Shown piece after piece: positions 1 to 8,036 of a DNA stretch of 37,444 nucleotides. The notes beneath the pieces are model-generated. The model was given only the letters and a program-made list of their open reading frames with translations. It ran no database searches and had not been told where the DNA came from. Origin of the DNA: JALZUE01 sp051251725 (lineage in GTDB: Bacteria; Pseudomonadota; Gammaproteobacteria; Enterobacterales; Alteromonadaceae). Where the stretch lies: NCBI GenBank assembly GCA_051251725.1, contig JBPOFN010000041.1, positions 1 through 37,444 of the forward strand. The letters run 5' to 3'. The translations under genes were made by a program, and so were the position numbers. The first letter of the stretch is position 1; each line of letters starts with the position of its first letter.

Positions 1-59
1 CAGTAAAACGCAATTACGCCGATGCTAGTGTGACTAATATCAGAAAAGCCCATGTGAGC

Positions 60-148
60 GTAAGTCATCGCTAGGCTTCTAATTAGGGCGTTCATTGCCC
101 TTTCGGTAATTGCTCCTGCATTACCCTAATGACTTACATCCTTGTAAG
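60..148. repeat. Structured intergenic element with competing hairpins
   Basis: Several perfect inverted repeats are nested or compete: gtaagtcat (60-68) with atgacttac (129-137); attaggg (82-88) with ccctaat (124-130); agggc (85-89) with gccct (97-101); ggtaat (105-110) with attacc (120-125); cttaca (133-138) with tgtaag (143-148). The pairings are mutually exclusive in part, so the element could switch folds. It resembles the palindromic intergenic repeats scattered in Alteromonadales genomes, but only one copy is in this window, so repeat status is inference. Confidence 0.35.
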
Positions 149-510
149 AACATGGCAGTACGACATCATTACCAGTAACAATAAACTTCCTATCAAGTAA
201 ATAACCTGTCGGTCGCTTTTATTTGGGGAGAAGATTACAGCACTAAACACACTGGTAATTAAACTGAGCTAAATAAATTTTCTATGTAGATTAATCAACA
301 AATTTAACAGTTCTTACTAATTTACTAATAGCAAAGCTGAAGATCACAGAGGAAGTGTGAAGTGGTTTGATTGGTATCTGGAAAGTTGAACAGACTATGA
401 TTAGGTGCTTCGCTAGCTGTTATATATATGAAAAGTTAGACCAACAAAATGTTACCCGAACCTGATCTATAAATGGAATGGTTACAGGAATACTGCTAAT
501 TTATTTATAA

Positions 511-551
511 AGATAAAGACCTGGATTTCAGTTAACGAAAACGCAGGCCTT
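511..551 (-). terminator. Possible terminator of the YHYH/SCO1 operon
   Basis: Read on the minus strand, aaggcctg (551-544) pairs with caggtctt (523-516) with one G-T wobble, and an inner tttc/gaaa pairing can extend the stem. The sequence after the stem is T-rich but interrupted. It lies about 40 bases past the stop codon of the last gene of the minus-strand operon, where a terminator is expected. Confidence 0.45.
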
Positions 552-589
552 CTGGGTAATGAGTATTAACTGAATCAAACTGAGCTTGT

Positions 590-1048
590 TTAAGCTTTAA
601 GGTTAACTAGCCCAGTATTAACTGAGCTTGGAAATTTTTCTTGAACCGCGGCTAAAATTTTGTCTTTATCATCATCTGTCAGTTGATCATCAAAACTCGC
701 TAACAGTTCTTCTAAAAAACTGACTAACTCATTGGAATTAGTCACGTCGCTCTGTAGTGGAGGCGGCGGCATTTGAGTACCATTAGCCTTAGCCATATCA
801 CCGATACTTTTTGCATCAAAACCATAATCGGCCATTACAGTTTCAAGTTCTTTACTTGGCTTAATTCCTAATGTGGAAAACTGTTCAACAATACTACTAG
901 CGTCAGTAGCACTTAAATCATCAGCAGAAAAGTTTTTCAGTATTTCTTCAACACTACTGCGTTGCTCAGTAGTCATCGGTGCTGGTTGTGTTGGCATCGC
1001 TTGCATTGGCGAGCCCGAGTTAATGGCACTAATCATAGATACTTCCAT
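590..1048 (-). CDS. Small proline-tract protein of unknown function
   Basis: A 152-residue protein that I cannot assign a function. It has no signal peptide or membrane segment. It is acidic, with an internal PPPP tract near residues 95-98 and a pattern of the kind EQRSSVEEIL..F..DDLS..DA..IV..F...GIKPS..L...M..YGFDA. From memory this resembles a loosely defined group of short proteobacterial proteins of unknown function that combine an ILxxFDxxxLTxxDA-like segment with a poly-Pro linker. The start is uncertain. The first ATG (1048) lacks a Shine-Dalgarno sequence, whereas Met5 (1036) is preceded by ggaag at 5-base spacing, so the protein may begin MISAINSG and be 148 residues long. It follows the SCO1 gene by 27 bases and probably shares its transcript, but a link to its function is unproven. 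Confidence 0.7.
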   Translation of the reverse strand: MEVSMISAINSGSPMQAMPTQPAPMTTEQRSSVEEILKNFSADDLSATDASSIVEQFSTLGIKPSKELETVMADYGFDAKSIGDMAKANGTQMPPPPLQSDVTNSNELVSFLEELLASFDDQLTDDDKDKILAAVQEKFPSSVNTGLVNLKA

Positions 1049-1075
1049 TTTAAGGTAAAGGTAAATTTATTATTT

Positions 1076-1786
1076 TTACTTGGTAAGTTGGCTTATTAAT
1101 TCTTTTTCAAGCATGGTTATGTCGTTAAGCAAATGATTGACTGAAACATTATTTAATCCATTATAAATGCCGCGAATATGTTTGTTATGATCAATTAATA
1201 CTAAGTTTTCGGTGTGTAAAAAATCGTTATTGCTGACATATTCCCCTAAGTCTTCATTGGCAAAATAAGAATTACGGGCCATCGAATATATTTCATCGCG
1301 ATCACCGGTTACCAAATGCCATTGTGAAGAATCAACGCCGTTTTCTTGCGCATAATTTTTCAGTACTTGTACTGTGTCATTCTTAGGCTGAATGGAATGT
1401 GAAATGATTTTTATATGTTTATTGTTGCTAAACTGCTCTTGTACTTTCGATAATTGCGAACGCATTTTCGGGCAAATACCCGGACAAGCGGTAAAGAAGA
1501 AACTAGCGACATAAATACTGTCAGTAAAAGTTGCTTGAGTAACATAGTCACCAGATTGATTGATAAACTTAAAATCTGATATTTTATGGAGATTATTTAG
1601 TTCAGCGCTCAAGGGTGTTAACCATTTAGGACTAAATTCAGCAGAAGTATAATAAGGTAAATATTCATTAACCTCTTGTCGCTCTTGTGCTTTAGCAACA
1701 GAACTAAAAGCTAAGAAAGCCAAAAATGAACTTGTTAACACTAAGACTAGGTTAGTCAGATTTTTTATTACTGGATATTGTTTCAT
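1076..1786 (-). CDS. SCO1/SenC/PrrC family copper-binding protein
   Basis: A 236-residue thioredoxin-fold protein of the SCO family. These proteins bind copper and act on the CuA site of cytochrome oxidase or on periplasmic thiol redox chemistry. An N-terminal signal peptide or anchor runs to about residue 33 (ending VAKA, before QERQ). The copper-ligand cysteines are in FTACPGICPKM (C101, C105), and the conserved distal histidine is H191 in DFLHTENLVLID. All three canonical ligands are therefore present, and the length is normal. The start at 1786 has a GGA eight bases upstream and overlaps the preceding MORN-protein gene by 35 bases, implying translational coupling. No cytochrome oxidase gene is nearby, so the partner here may be the YHYH protein or another periplasmic target rather than CuA assembly. 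Confidence 0.93.
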   Translation of the reverse strand: MKQYPVIKNLTNLVLVLTSSFLAFLAFSSVAKAQERQEVNEYLPYYTSAEFSPKWLTPLSAELNNLHKISDFKFINQSGDYVTQATFTDSIYVASFFFTACPGICPKMRSQLSKVQEQFSNNKHIKIISHSIQPKNDTVQVLKNYAQENGVDSSQWHLVTGDRDEIYSMARNSYFANEDLGEYVSNNDFLHTENLVLIDHNKHIRGIYNGLNNVSVNHLLNDITMLEKELISQLTK

Positions 1787-2333
1787 CTTCTAATTCCACA
1801 CACATGTTTGCCCGTTTAAGGCCAAAAACTCGGCCATTGATATATTCATAATTACTGTACAACTTGCCATTTTTTCGCCAAGCTTGTTGTAGTCCGACTT
1901 CTTTACCAAATTCATAATTTAGTTTTTTAAATTTTTCCCCGCTGATATACCATTGCTCAATAACGCCATGAACTTTACCGTGCTGATAATCAGCGACTGA
2001 ACGTAAATTTCCATTGCGCCACCAGCTTTTAGTGACGCCATGTACTAAGCCATCAGTATATTGCGAGTGAAAACTTAAGCCGCCATCATCAAACCACTGC
2101 TTCAGATAACCATGACGTAAGCCGTTGCGGTAACTAGATAATTTGGCCATAACACCAGACGAGTAATATTCTGCTGCTTGGCCGGTAAAAGGCTGATCTT
2201 GATAGTTTCTTAAACCAGTCTTTGGCGACAGCGTCAGTTCCTGTTTATCAATTAGCGTTAATAATTCAGCACTTGTTCCTAAGCTAAACCACGTAAATGC
2301 TAGCAATATAAAGAGCTGATTAATTAATCGCAC
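1752..2333 (-). CDS. Secreted MORN-repeat (YwqK-type) protein
   Basis: The protein carries about five MORN_2-type repeats, with the pattern Y..G...G....W..NG.L....Y..G...HG, from the segment GQAAEYYSSG to INGRVFG. Databases usually label such proteins 'toxin-antitoxin system YwqK family antitoxin', but there is no toxin here and the protein looks secreted. I chose a GTG start at 2333, which gives VRLINQLFILLAFTWFSLGTSA, a clean signal peptide cleaved before ELLTL, with an aagg eight bases upstream and only a 14-base overlap with the YHYH gene. An ATG at 2423 would add 30 residues and overlap that gene by 104 bases. The C-terminus is Lys/Ser-rich and its last 35 bases overlap the SCO1 gene. 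MORN repeats often bind lipids or peptidoglycan-associated partners, but the role here is unknown. Confidence 0.75.
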   Translation of the reverse strand: MRLINQLFILLAFTWFSLGTSAELLTLIDKQELTLSPKTGLRNYQDQPFTGQAAEYYSSGVMAKLSSYRNGLRHGYLKQWFDDGGLSFHSQYTDGLVHGVTKSWWRNGNLRSVADYQHGKVHGVIEQWYISGEKFKKLNYEFGKEVGLQQAWRKNGKLYSNYEYINGRVFGLKRANMCVELEDETISSNKKSD

Positions 2334-3162
2334 TGGCAGAGCCTTGGTAATTACCAGGAAACAGAATGTAATAAGCATTGAGGTATAGTTCATTTTGAAT
2401 ATGGTAGTGATATTCAGCATCAATCGAATGTTGAGTCATTGCAGTGTGCCCGCCTGACGCGTCAAGATCTGCTGGGTAATCACCGGTTGAATTACATTTA
2501 CGGCCGTAGAGAAAAAAACCATCAGCGATCACTCCAACTAAATTGCTATCATCATCTGAGAATGAAATAGGTTCTAAATGATAATGAAAGCTTTGTGGGC
2601 CGGTATGTGCGCCATTAAAATCTAAACTACTAGCAGCGCCATCGAGAGGAATGCCTGGACCTTCTTCATCGTTGTAGATTACTGAACCGCTAACCGCGAT
2701 GCCAATTGCGCCTAAACCGGTGGCTGAACTAGTTGTTGCTTTGCTCGGCGAATTAGCAACAGTTAAGGTATAAGTACCGTTAAAATCGTCGATATTACCA
2801 GGTGCCATTTTTTCAAACGAAGTGACGCTAGGTTCGACAAATAATTCGTGATTTACCGAGGCTGCAGCTGTGGTATGTCCGTTGGTAGATCTACTGTTAG
2901 TGCTCGACCAATAGGGTGAGGTGTGATTAGGCAGGCCATTGGTTTCAATAATGACATTGGCACCGTTTAAAACAATTTCAACATTACTGTTGTCAAATTC
3001 GCTATAAGCTGTGTGCAGCGAGCCAGTTGAGCTTGTATCTGTGATGTCAGTATTGTCGCTAGTATTAGTACTGTCATTAACTGTTGATGAAGAGCCGCCA
3101 CAACCAGCCAATCCTAGGCTAATTAGCAGACAAATAAGTGTAGTATTAGGTTGTGATTTCAT
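2320..3162 (-). CDS. YHYH-domain lipoprotein
   Basis: A 280-residue lipoprotein. The lipobox LAGC places the acylated cysteine at C21 after a short hydrophobic segment, and a Ser/Thr/Asn/Asp-rich linker follows to about residue 50. The C-terminal half is a YHYH domain: a histidine pair in SFHYHLEP, the segment LVGVIADGFFLYGRKC, and the name-giving EYHYHIQNE near residue 252, ending LNAYYILFPGNYQG. YHYH proteins are widespread but their biochemical role is unknown; the histidine-rich motifs suggest metal binding, which is inference. The start is supported by aggaag five bases upstream of the ATG. It is the first gene of the minus-strand operon with the MORN protein and SCO1, so all three probably act outside the cytoplasm. 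Confidence 0.88.
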   Translation of the reverse strand: MKSQPNTTLICLLISLGLAGCGGSSSTVNDSTNTSDNTDITDTSSTGSLHTAYSEFDNSNVEIVLNGANVIIETNGLPNHTSPYWSSTNSRSTNGHTTAAASVNHELFVEPSVTSFEKMAPGNIDDFNGTYTLTVANSPSKATTSSATGLGAIGIAVSGSVIYNDEEGPGIPLDGAASSLDFNGAHTGPQSFHYHLEPISFSDDDSNLVGVIADGFFLYGRKCNSTGDYPADLDASGGHTAMTQHSIDAEYHYHIQNELYLNAYYILFPGNYQGSASAIN

Positions 3163-3447
3163 CGTATCTTCCTATGGAGTAAAGTTATAATCTTGCCCTG
3201 ACACAGTATTTAATGGCCAAGTATTTAATAGTTATTTAAATCACTTAGGCAGAACTTAATAACTACTACGCTATGTATGGGGCTAAGATAAGCATACTAA
3301 GCAATTGTGCAAACAATGTGGCGCAAGTATGCAAATACTGTGAAGTGTTAATAAAACTATGTTGAACAGAGTGTTAGATGAATTGGCTAGCTATTATTAA
3401 ATAACTCTATTACCGTAGCGATAAGATAAAACCACACGCGATCTATT
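3163..3447. promoter_or_regulatory. Divergent promoter region, YHYH operon and kinase
   Basis: This gap separates two divergently transcribed genes and must hold a promoter for each, but I could not identify a confident -35/-10 pair. A direct repeat agtatttaat occurs at 3205-3214 and again at 3220-3229 with a 15-base period, immediately upstream of the YHYH operon. It could be an operator half-site pair, although AT-rich words recur by chance. Confidence 0.35.
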
Positions 3448-4416
3448 ATGGAAGTTTTAGCTGAACTTAAATTATTACTTAATGACCCATCGTTAGAAGT
3501 GGCTGAGCAGCTGCAATCATTATGGAGCGGTTATGGCGAAATTATTCGCTGTAAAAGTGTGCAATATCAAAAAGATTATATTGTTAAAGTGATTGCACCA
3601 GCGGATGCGGATAAACACCCTAGAGGTTGGAACACTTCAACGAGTCACCAACGAAAAGTCACCTCCTATCAAATAGAAACGTGTTTTTATCAACACTATG
3701 CCGCGCTAACCGATCATCATAATAAAGTGCCAAAGTTAATTGCTAGCAAGGTCAGTGATAGCGTTAGTTTATTGGTGATGGAAGACTTAGATGCACTGGG
3801 TTATAACATTCGTAAAGATTTTGCTACCTGGCATGACTTGGTAGTAGCAATACGTTGGTTGGCATATTTTCATGCGCGTTTTATGGGCAATGCTGCAACA
3901 GGGCTTTGGCCGGTCGCAACGTATTGGCACTTAGCAACGAGAAAAGACGAGCTAACCGCCATGCCAAATTGTGATTACAAAACACATGCTGCGGCGATCG
4001 ACCTAGCGTTAAATCAGGCGAAATATCAAACCTTAGTTCATGGTGATGCAAAGTTTGAGAACATGTGTTTTCATGCCAACGGTAATGATATTGCCGCTGT
4101 TGATTTTCAATATGTTGGTCGCGGCTCAGGCGTTAAAGACTTAGCTTATTTGGTTGGTAGTTGTTTGCATGAGCAGCAATTATTTGAATTTGATGATTTA
4201 ATTTTACCGGAATATTTAAAGCAGTTAAAAACGGCGTTAGCTCATTACCAAGTGACCGTTGATTTTACCGAGCTAAGCGCAGAAACGACAAAATTATACC
4301 CTGTCGCGTGGGCTGATTTTTATCGTTTTTTACTGGGCTGGAATCCGCAAAGTTGGAAAATTTGTCATTACATGAAAACGAAAGCCGCTGCGGGCTTAAC
4401 TGACTTACAAGCTTAA
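3448..4416 (+). CDS. APH/CHK-type small-molecule kinase
   Basis: A 322-residue protein kinase-like fold enzyme of the aminoglycoside phosphotransferase / ecdysteroid kinase-like superfamily. The visible elements are a probable ATP-binding lysine in IVKVIAP (K47), the hinge-like LLVMEDLDALG (109-118), the catalytic loop LVHGDAKFENMCF (H198, D200, N205), and the metal-binding aspartate in AAVDFQYVGRGSGVKDLAYL (D219). All catalytic residues are intact. Such enzymes phosphorylate small hydroxylated molecules such as choline, sugars, steroids or drugs; the substrate cannot be read from the sequence, and there is no reason to call this an antibiotic-resistance gene. It stands alone between a divergent operon and the convergent ubiK gene. 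No clear Shine-Dalgarno is visible before the ATG. Confidence 0.85.
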   Translation: MEVLAELKLLLNDPSLEVAEQLQSLWSGYGEIIRCKSVQYQKDYIVKVIAPADADKHPRGWNTSTSHQRKVTSYQIETCFYQHYAALTDHHNKVPKLIASKVSDSVSLLVMEDLDALGYNIRKDFATWHDLVVAIRWLAYFHARFMGNAATGLWPVATYWHLATRKDELTAMPNCDYKTHAAAIDLALNQAKYQTLVHGDAKFENMCFHANGNDIAAVDFQYVGRGSGVKDLAYLVGSCLHEQQLFEFDDLILPEYLKQLKTALAHYQVTVDFTELSAETTKLYPVAWADFYRFLLGWNPQSWKICHYMKTKAAAGLTDLQA

Positions 4417-4519
4417 GCTAATTGTGTTACGTGGTTTGTAATGGCAAATAACTAAATCAAAATTGGCTCGCAAATTTGAAGATTATCACGGCAGAAACCC
4501 TAAAGTGGAAAAGGAAACC

Positions 4520-4777
4520 TTAAGCTTCCGATTCATTCAACTTAGCTTCTAATTCAGCGAGCTTAGTTTCTAATTTTGAAAGCTGTGATCGAGTTTTTAA
4601 CAACACCTGAGTTTGAACGTCGAATTCTTCACGCGTAACAACATCAAGTTGAGATAATTTTTTTTGTAAAACGACCTTGGTTTTTTCTTCAAAATCTAAG
4701 GCGATATTTTTTAATCCTGGTGGGATCGCATCGGTAACTTGTTTGGCAATATCTTCAATTTTTTTAGCGTTGATCAT
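4520..4777 (-). CDS. ubiK: Ubiquinone biosynthesis accessory factor UbiK
   Basis: A short BMFP-fold (YqiC/UbiK family) protein that assists the cytosolic ubiquinone-biosynthesis complex in proteobacteria. Family hallmarks are the N-terminal MINAKKIEDIAKQV, an amphipathic helix that can associate with membranes, the strongly conserved VTREEFDVQTQVLLKTR, and a C-terminal coiled coil LSKLETKLAELEAKLNESEA. I chose the ATG at 4777 because it gives the family's usual N-terminus (compare MIDPKKIEQIA in Escherichia coli from memory) and an 85-residue protein. Upstream in-frame ATG (4783) and TTG (4795) codons would add two or six residues, and no start has a strong ribosome binding site. The gene is monocistronic and divergent from rep. 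Confidence 0.92.
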   Translation of the reverse strand: MINAKKIEDIAKQVTDAIPPGLKNIALDFEEKTKVVLQKKLSQLDVVTREEFDVQTQVLLKTRSQLSKLETKLAELEAKLNESEA

Positions 4778-4925
4778 AATCATTTCATTTATCAATAAAT
4801 AATAAAGCTATTGTATACAGATTTATTGTCGGGCAATAATTTATTTTTTATTACTAGTGTTTAACACCGCTAAAACGGGTAAAATTCTGCCCTTATTCAA
4901 ATCATGCCTAATTTAGTTTAATTCG

Positions 4926-6944
4926 ATGAAACTTAACCCACAACAAGATGAAGCCAAAAAATATGTTACTGGTCCGTGCTTAGTATTAGCCGGAGCGGGC
5001 AGTGGAAAAACAGGGGTTATTTGTCAAAAAATCGCATATCTAATTCAAAACTGTGGTTATAAAGCGCGTAATATTGCCGCGGTAACCTTTACCAATAAAG
5101 CGGCCCGAGAAATGAAAGAAAGGGTTGGTAAAATGTTAGGCCGAGATTTAACACGGGGCTTAACGGTTTCTACCTTTCACTCTTTAGGTTTAGATATTGT
5201 TAGAAAAGAAATTAAAACCTTAGGGTACAAACCCGGCTTTACTTTATTTGATGACCAAGACTCGTTAGCACTGATCAAAGAGCTAACCAATGAAGAGCTA
5301 GACGGCGATAAAGATTTACTCAGTAAATGTCAGAGCATGATCTCCAATTGGAAAAACGAGTTAATGTTGCCTGATCACGCGTTAAAAGCGGCGAATGATG
5401 CTGATACGTCATTATTTGCTGAATTTTATGCACGTTACGCTAAACATATGAAAGCTTATAACGCCCTCGATTTTGATGATTTAATATTAATACCAACGTT
5501 AATGTTAAAGAACTTTCCCGAAGTAAGAGAACGCTGGCAAAGTAAAATTAAATATATGTTAGTAGATGAATACCAAGATACTAATGCCAGCCAATATGAA
5601 CTGGTAAAATTAATTACCGGCAAAGAAGGTTTATTAACGGTTGTGGGTGACGATGATCAGTCTATTTATTCATGGCGTGGTGCGAAACCGCAAAACTTAG
5701 TGTTATTAGGTAAAGATTACCCAAATTTAAAACTGATAAAATTAGAGCAAAATTATCGTTCAAGTGGCCGAATTTTAAAATGCGCCAATATTCTTATTGC
5801 CAATAATCCGCATGATTACGAAAAAGCCTTATTTAGTGAATTAGCCTATGGGCCAGAACTAAAAGTAGTGGTGTCTAAAAATGAAGAGCATGAAGTAGAA
5901 CGAGTGATTGGTGAATTAATTGGTCATCGCTTTATGAATCGAAGCCAGTATCGCGATTACGCCATTTTATATCGCGGCAACCATCAATCACGGTTATTAG
6001 AAAAAGCGTTAATGACCAACCGTATTCCTTATAAAATAAGCGGTGGCACGTCATTTTTCTCGCGCTCAGAAATTAAAGATATTATGGCGTACTTACGCCT
6101 GTTGGTTAACCCGGATGATGACAATGCCTTTATTCGTGTGGTCAATGTACCAAGACGAGAAATTGGCCCTGCAACGTTAGAAAAACTCGGTAGCTACGCC
6201 AATATTCGTCAAATAAGCATGTTTGCTGCCAGTTTTGAATTAGGGCTAGAACAGCATTTAACGGGGCGTGGCTTAGTACACGTCCAACGTTTTACCCGCT
6301 GGTTGGTTGAAACACAAGATAACGCCACCCGTGGTGATACGGCAGCTGTGTTAAGAAGCATGATCCGTGCAATGAATTATGAAGATTGGCTATATGATTC
6401 ATCACCAAGTGCCAAAGCAGCTGAAATGCGAATGAAAAATGTTACTGAGTTATTTAGCTGGGTGACGCAAATGCTTGAAGGTGGTGAAGACGACGAACCA
6501 ATGACTTTACCTGAAGTGGTCACTCGTTTAACACTACGCGACATGATGGAGCGTAATGAAGACGAAGAAAATACTGATCAAGTTCAGTTAATGACATTAC
6601 ATGCATCGAAAGGCTTAGAATTTCCATTTGTTTTTCTTATTGGCATGGAAGAAGGTTTATTACCGCACCAAACCAGTATTGATGAAAATAATGTTGAAGA
6701 AGAACGTCGTCTAGCATACGTTGGTATAACACGCGCACAACGTGAGTTAATATTCACTTACGCGAAAGAACGCCGCCAGTTTGGCGAAGTTTCACGTACC
6801 GAACCAAGTCGTTTTTTACGAGAATTACCGCAAGACGATTTGAGTTGGGAGCAACTGAAAACGACTTCTTCTAAAGAGCAAATTCATGAAAAAGGTAAAA
6901 TGGGCGTGGCGAGTTTACGTGAAATGCTAAAGCAGAAAAATTAA
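4926..6944 (+). CDS. rep: ATP-dependent DNA helicase Rep
   Basis: A 672-residue superfamily 1A 3'-5' DNA helicase that helps replication forks pass nucleoprotein barriers. Motifs in order: Q-motif LNPQQDEA (3-10), Walker A AGAGSGKT (22-29), motif Ia AVTFTNKAAREMKER, motif II VDEYQDTN (about 213-220), motif III VVGDDDQSIYSWRGA, motif IV LEQNYRSS, motif V LMTLHASKGLEFPFVFLIGMEEGLLPH, and motif VI EEERRLAYVGITRAQ. Length and N-terminus fit Rep (about 670 residues) better than UvrD (about 720), and the C-terminal region lacks the UvrD tail. It starts with ATG at 4926 without an evident Shine-Dalgarno and is followed by a strong terminator. Confidence 0.95.
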   Translation: MKLNPQQDEAKKYVTGPCLVLAGAGSGKTGVICQKIAYLIQNCGYKARNIAAVTFTNKAAREMKERVGKMLGRDLTRGLTVSTFHSLGLDIVRKEIKTLGYKPGFTLFDDQDSLALIKELTNEELDGDKDLLSKCQSMISNWKNELMLPDHALKAANDADTSLFAEFYARYAKHMKAYNALDFDDLILIPTLMLKNFPEVRERWQSKIKYMLVDEYQDTNASQYELVKLITGKEGLLTVVGDDDQSIYSWRGAKPQNLVLLGKDYPNLKLIKLEQNYRSSGRILKCANILIANNPHDYEKALFSELAYGPELKVVVSKNEEHEVERVIGELIGHRFMNRSQYRDYAILYRGNHQSRLLEKALMTNRIPYKISGGTSFFSRSEIKDIMAYLRLLVNPDDDNAFIRVVNVPRREIGPATLEKLGSYANIRQISMFAASFELGLEQHLTGRGLVHVQRFTRWLVETQDNATRGDTAAVLRSMIRAMNYEDWLYDSSPSAKAAEMRMKNVTELFSWVTQMLEGGEDDEPMTLPEVVTRLTLRDMMERNEDEENTDQVQLMTLHASKGLEFPFVFLIGMEEGLLPHQTSIDENNVEEERRLAYVGITRAQRELIFTYAKERRQFGEVSRTEPSRFLRELPQDDLSWEQLKTTSSKEQIHEKGKMGVASLREMLKQKN

Positions 6945-6984
6945 GCCAAAATCGTTAAATTATTGTTTATCTCCCTCCTACCAT

Positions 6985-7018
6985 AAACCCTTAGTTATGA
7001 TTGTAACTAGGGGTTTTA
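6985..7018 (+). terminator. Rho-independent terminator after rep
   Basis: Arms aaacccttagtta (6985-6997) and taactaggggttt (7004-7016) form a 13-bp stem with one G-T wobble and a six-base loop, ending in a short T run. It begins about 40 bases after the rep stop codon. Confidence 0.8.
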
Positions 7019-7243
7019 CTTTAAAAACCCCAGCTAAATTGAATGCATTTCGTGTAATAACAAAAATAAATTACACAGTTATTGTTATTAAGCTAAAGTT
7101 ATTGCTGTGAAATTAAAACGCAATATAAGCTTTCTAAGTATATAGTTGAGATGTGATTTATCGACATATCTAGTGATTGTTATCTAAATTTTAAGGTGAT
7201 AAATTGATAGATAAATCTGTGATGTTTTCAAAAAGGTAGTCGT

Positions 7244-7885
7244 ATGAAAGTAAATAAACAACAAATCGCCGCGTTTAAAGACTCTTATCGTGCTCAATTT
7301 GTTAATAGTTTGGCAGGTTTTAAAAGTGCTAATTTAATCGGCACCATGAATACTGAGGGCAAAAATAATTTATTGATTGTTAGCAGTGTTACTCATCTTG
7401 GCGCTAATCCGCCACTAATTGGTTTTGTGATTGGTCCTAATGAGATTGCCCGCGCGACCTTAACAAATATTTTAAGCACAGAAGAATTTTCAATTAACCA
7501 AGTATCAGGTAGTTTTTGGCAACAAGCCCACCAAACCTCAAAAAATTATCCACGTGGTGAATGTGAATTTGAATCGGTTGGGATCGAAAAAGAATTTATC
7601 GATGGTATCAATGTGCCTTTTGTCGCCGAGAGTTCGTTAAAGTATTCGCTTAAATTAAAAGAAATTGTCGAAATTGAATCAAATAAAGCGCAATTGGTGA
7701 TTGGAGAAATAACCAATGTGATATTAAATGAACATGCGTTAAAAGAAGATGGTTATATTGATATTGAAACTTTACATGCGGTCACTATTTCTGGTGCTGA
7801 TAGTTATCACGTAACGCAGCTTTTATCGCGGGCTAATCATAACAAATCGGTAGATCATGATGATGACTTTCCTGATTGGTTTTAA
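7244..7885 (+). CDS. Flavin reductase-like FMN-binding protein
   Basis: A 213-residue protein of the flavin reductase-like split-barrel family (FMN-binding). It shows the conserved early segment SANLIGTMNTEGKNNLLIVSSVTHLGANPPLIGFVI, in which the backbone binds the FMN phosphate and isoalloxazine ring, followed by TLTNILSTEEFSINQ and the variable C-terminal half. Such proteins either reduce free flavin with NAD(P)H or act as flavin-dependent oxidoreductases on unidentified substrates. The ending DHDDDFPDWF is unusually acidic and aromatic. The ATG start has aaggt nine bases upstream. It is flanked by a terminator upstream and has its own leader, so it is probably transcribed alone. No FMN riboswitch is visible upstream. 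Confidence 0.85.
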   Translation: MKVNKQQIAAFKDSYRAQFVNSLAGFKSANLIGTMNTEGKNNLLIVSSVTHLGANPPLIGFVIGPNEIARATLTNILSTEEFSINQVSGSFWQQAHQTSKNYPRGECEFESVGIEKEFIDGINVPFVAESSLKYSLKLKEIVEIESNKAQLVIGEITNVILNEHALKEDGYIDIETLHAVTISGADSYHVTQLLSRANHNKSVDHDDDFPDWF

Positions 7886-7985
7886 GTAAAAAAGTAAGAA
7901 TTCGCTCCTTATGATTAGAAAAATATATTGTTAAGGCAATGGTGTAAACAGAATTCAACTTAATATCGTTGAAGTTGGTAATTTA

Positions 7986-8036
7986 ATGTTATTATTCAAT
8001 CTGGTGGAATTGGTATTACAGGTTGAATAATAACGT
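7986..8036 (+). promoter_or_regulatory. Long hairpin covering the DUF2956 start codon
   Basis: Bases 7986-8003 pair with 8019-8036 over 18 consecutive positions (16 Watson-Crick, two G-T wobbles), including the perfect 12-bp pair gttattattcaa / ttgaataataac, around a 15-base loop. The 3' arm contains the agg just before the TTG start (8023) and the first four codons of the gene. A smaller hairpin, ttcaac/gttgaa (7954-7959 with 7968-7973), precedes it. If transcribed, this would hide the initiation site. Confidence 0.6.

Larger units (their letters stand above)
1..589. other. Non-coding stretch at the left edge
   Basis: I see no convincing gene here: all frames are broken by frequent stops and no start has a good ribosome binding site. 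It holds the foldable element at 60-148 and a possible terminator for the minus-strand operon at 516-551, both listed separately. A 12-base word, agtattaactga, occurs at 562-573 and again at 614-625 inside the end of the next gene, so a small local duplication is possible. Confidence 0.6.

Noticed and set aside
340..480. Degraded transposase or other gene fragment
   Set aside because: Short open runs such as KWFDWYLES and LDQQNVTRT appear in different frames but are too short to assign, and no terminal repeats were found.
1752..2333. Toxin-antitoxin pair based on the YwqK label
   Set aside because: No toxin gene is adjacent, the protein has a signal peptide, and its neighbours are YHYH and SCO1 proteins.
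3448..4416. Antibiotic-resistance phosphotransferase
   Set aside because: It has the shared catalytic motifs of the superfamily only; no mobile context or resistance-enzyme-specific features are present.
6945..7243. FMN riboswitch ahead of the flavin reductase-like gene
   Set aside because: Apart from the rep terminator, only weak AT-rich hairpins are present; none of the conserved RFN element segments are visible.
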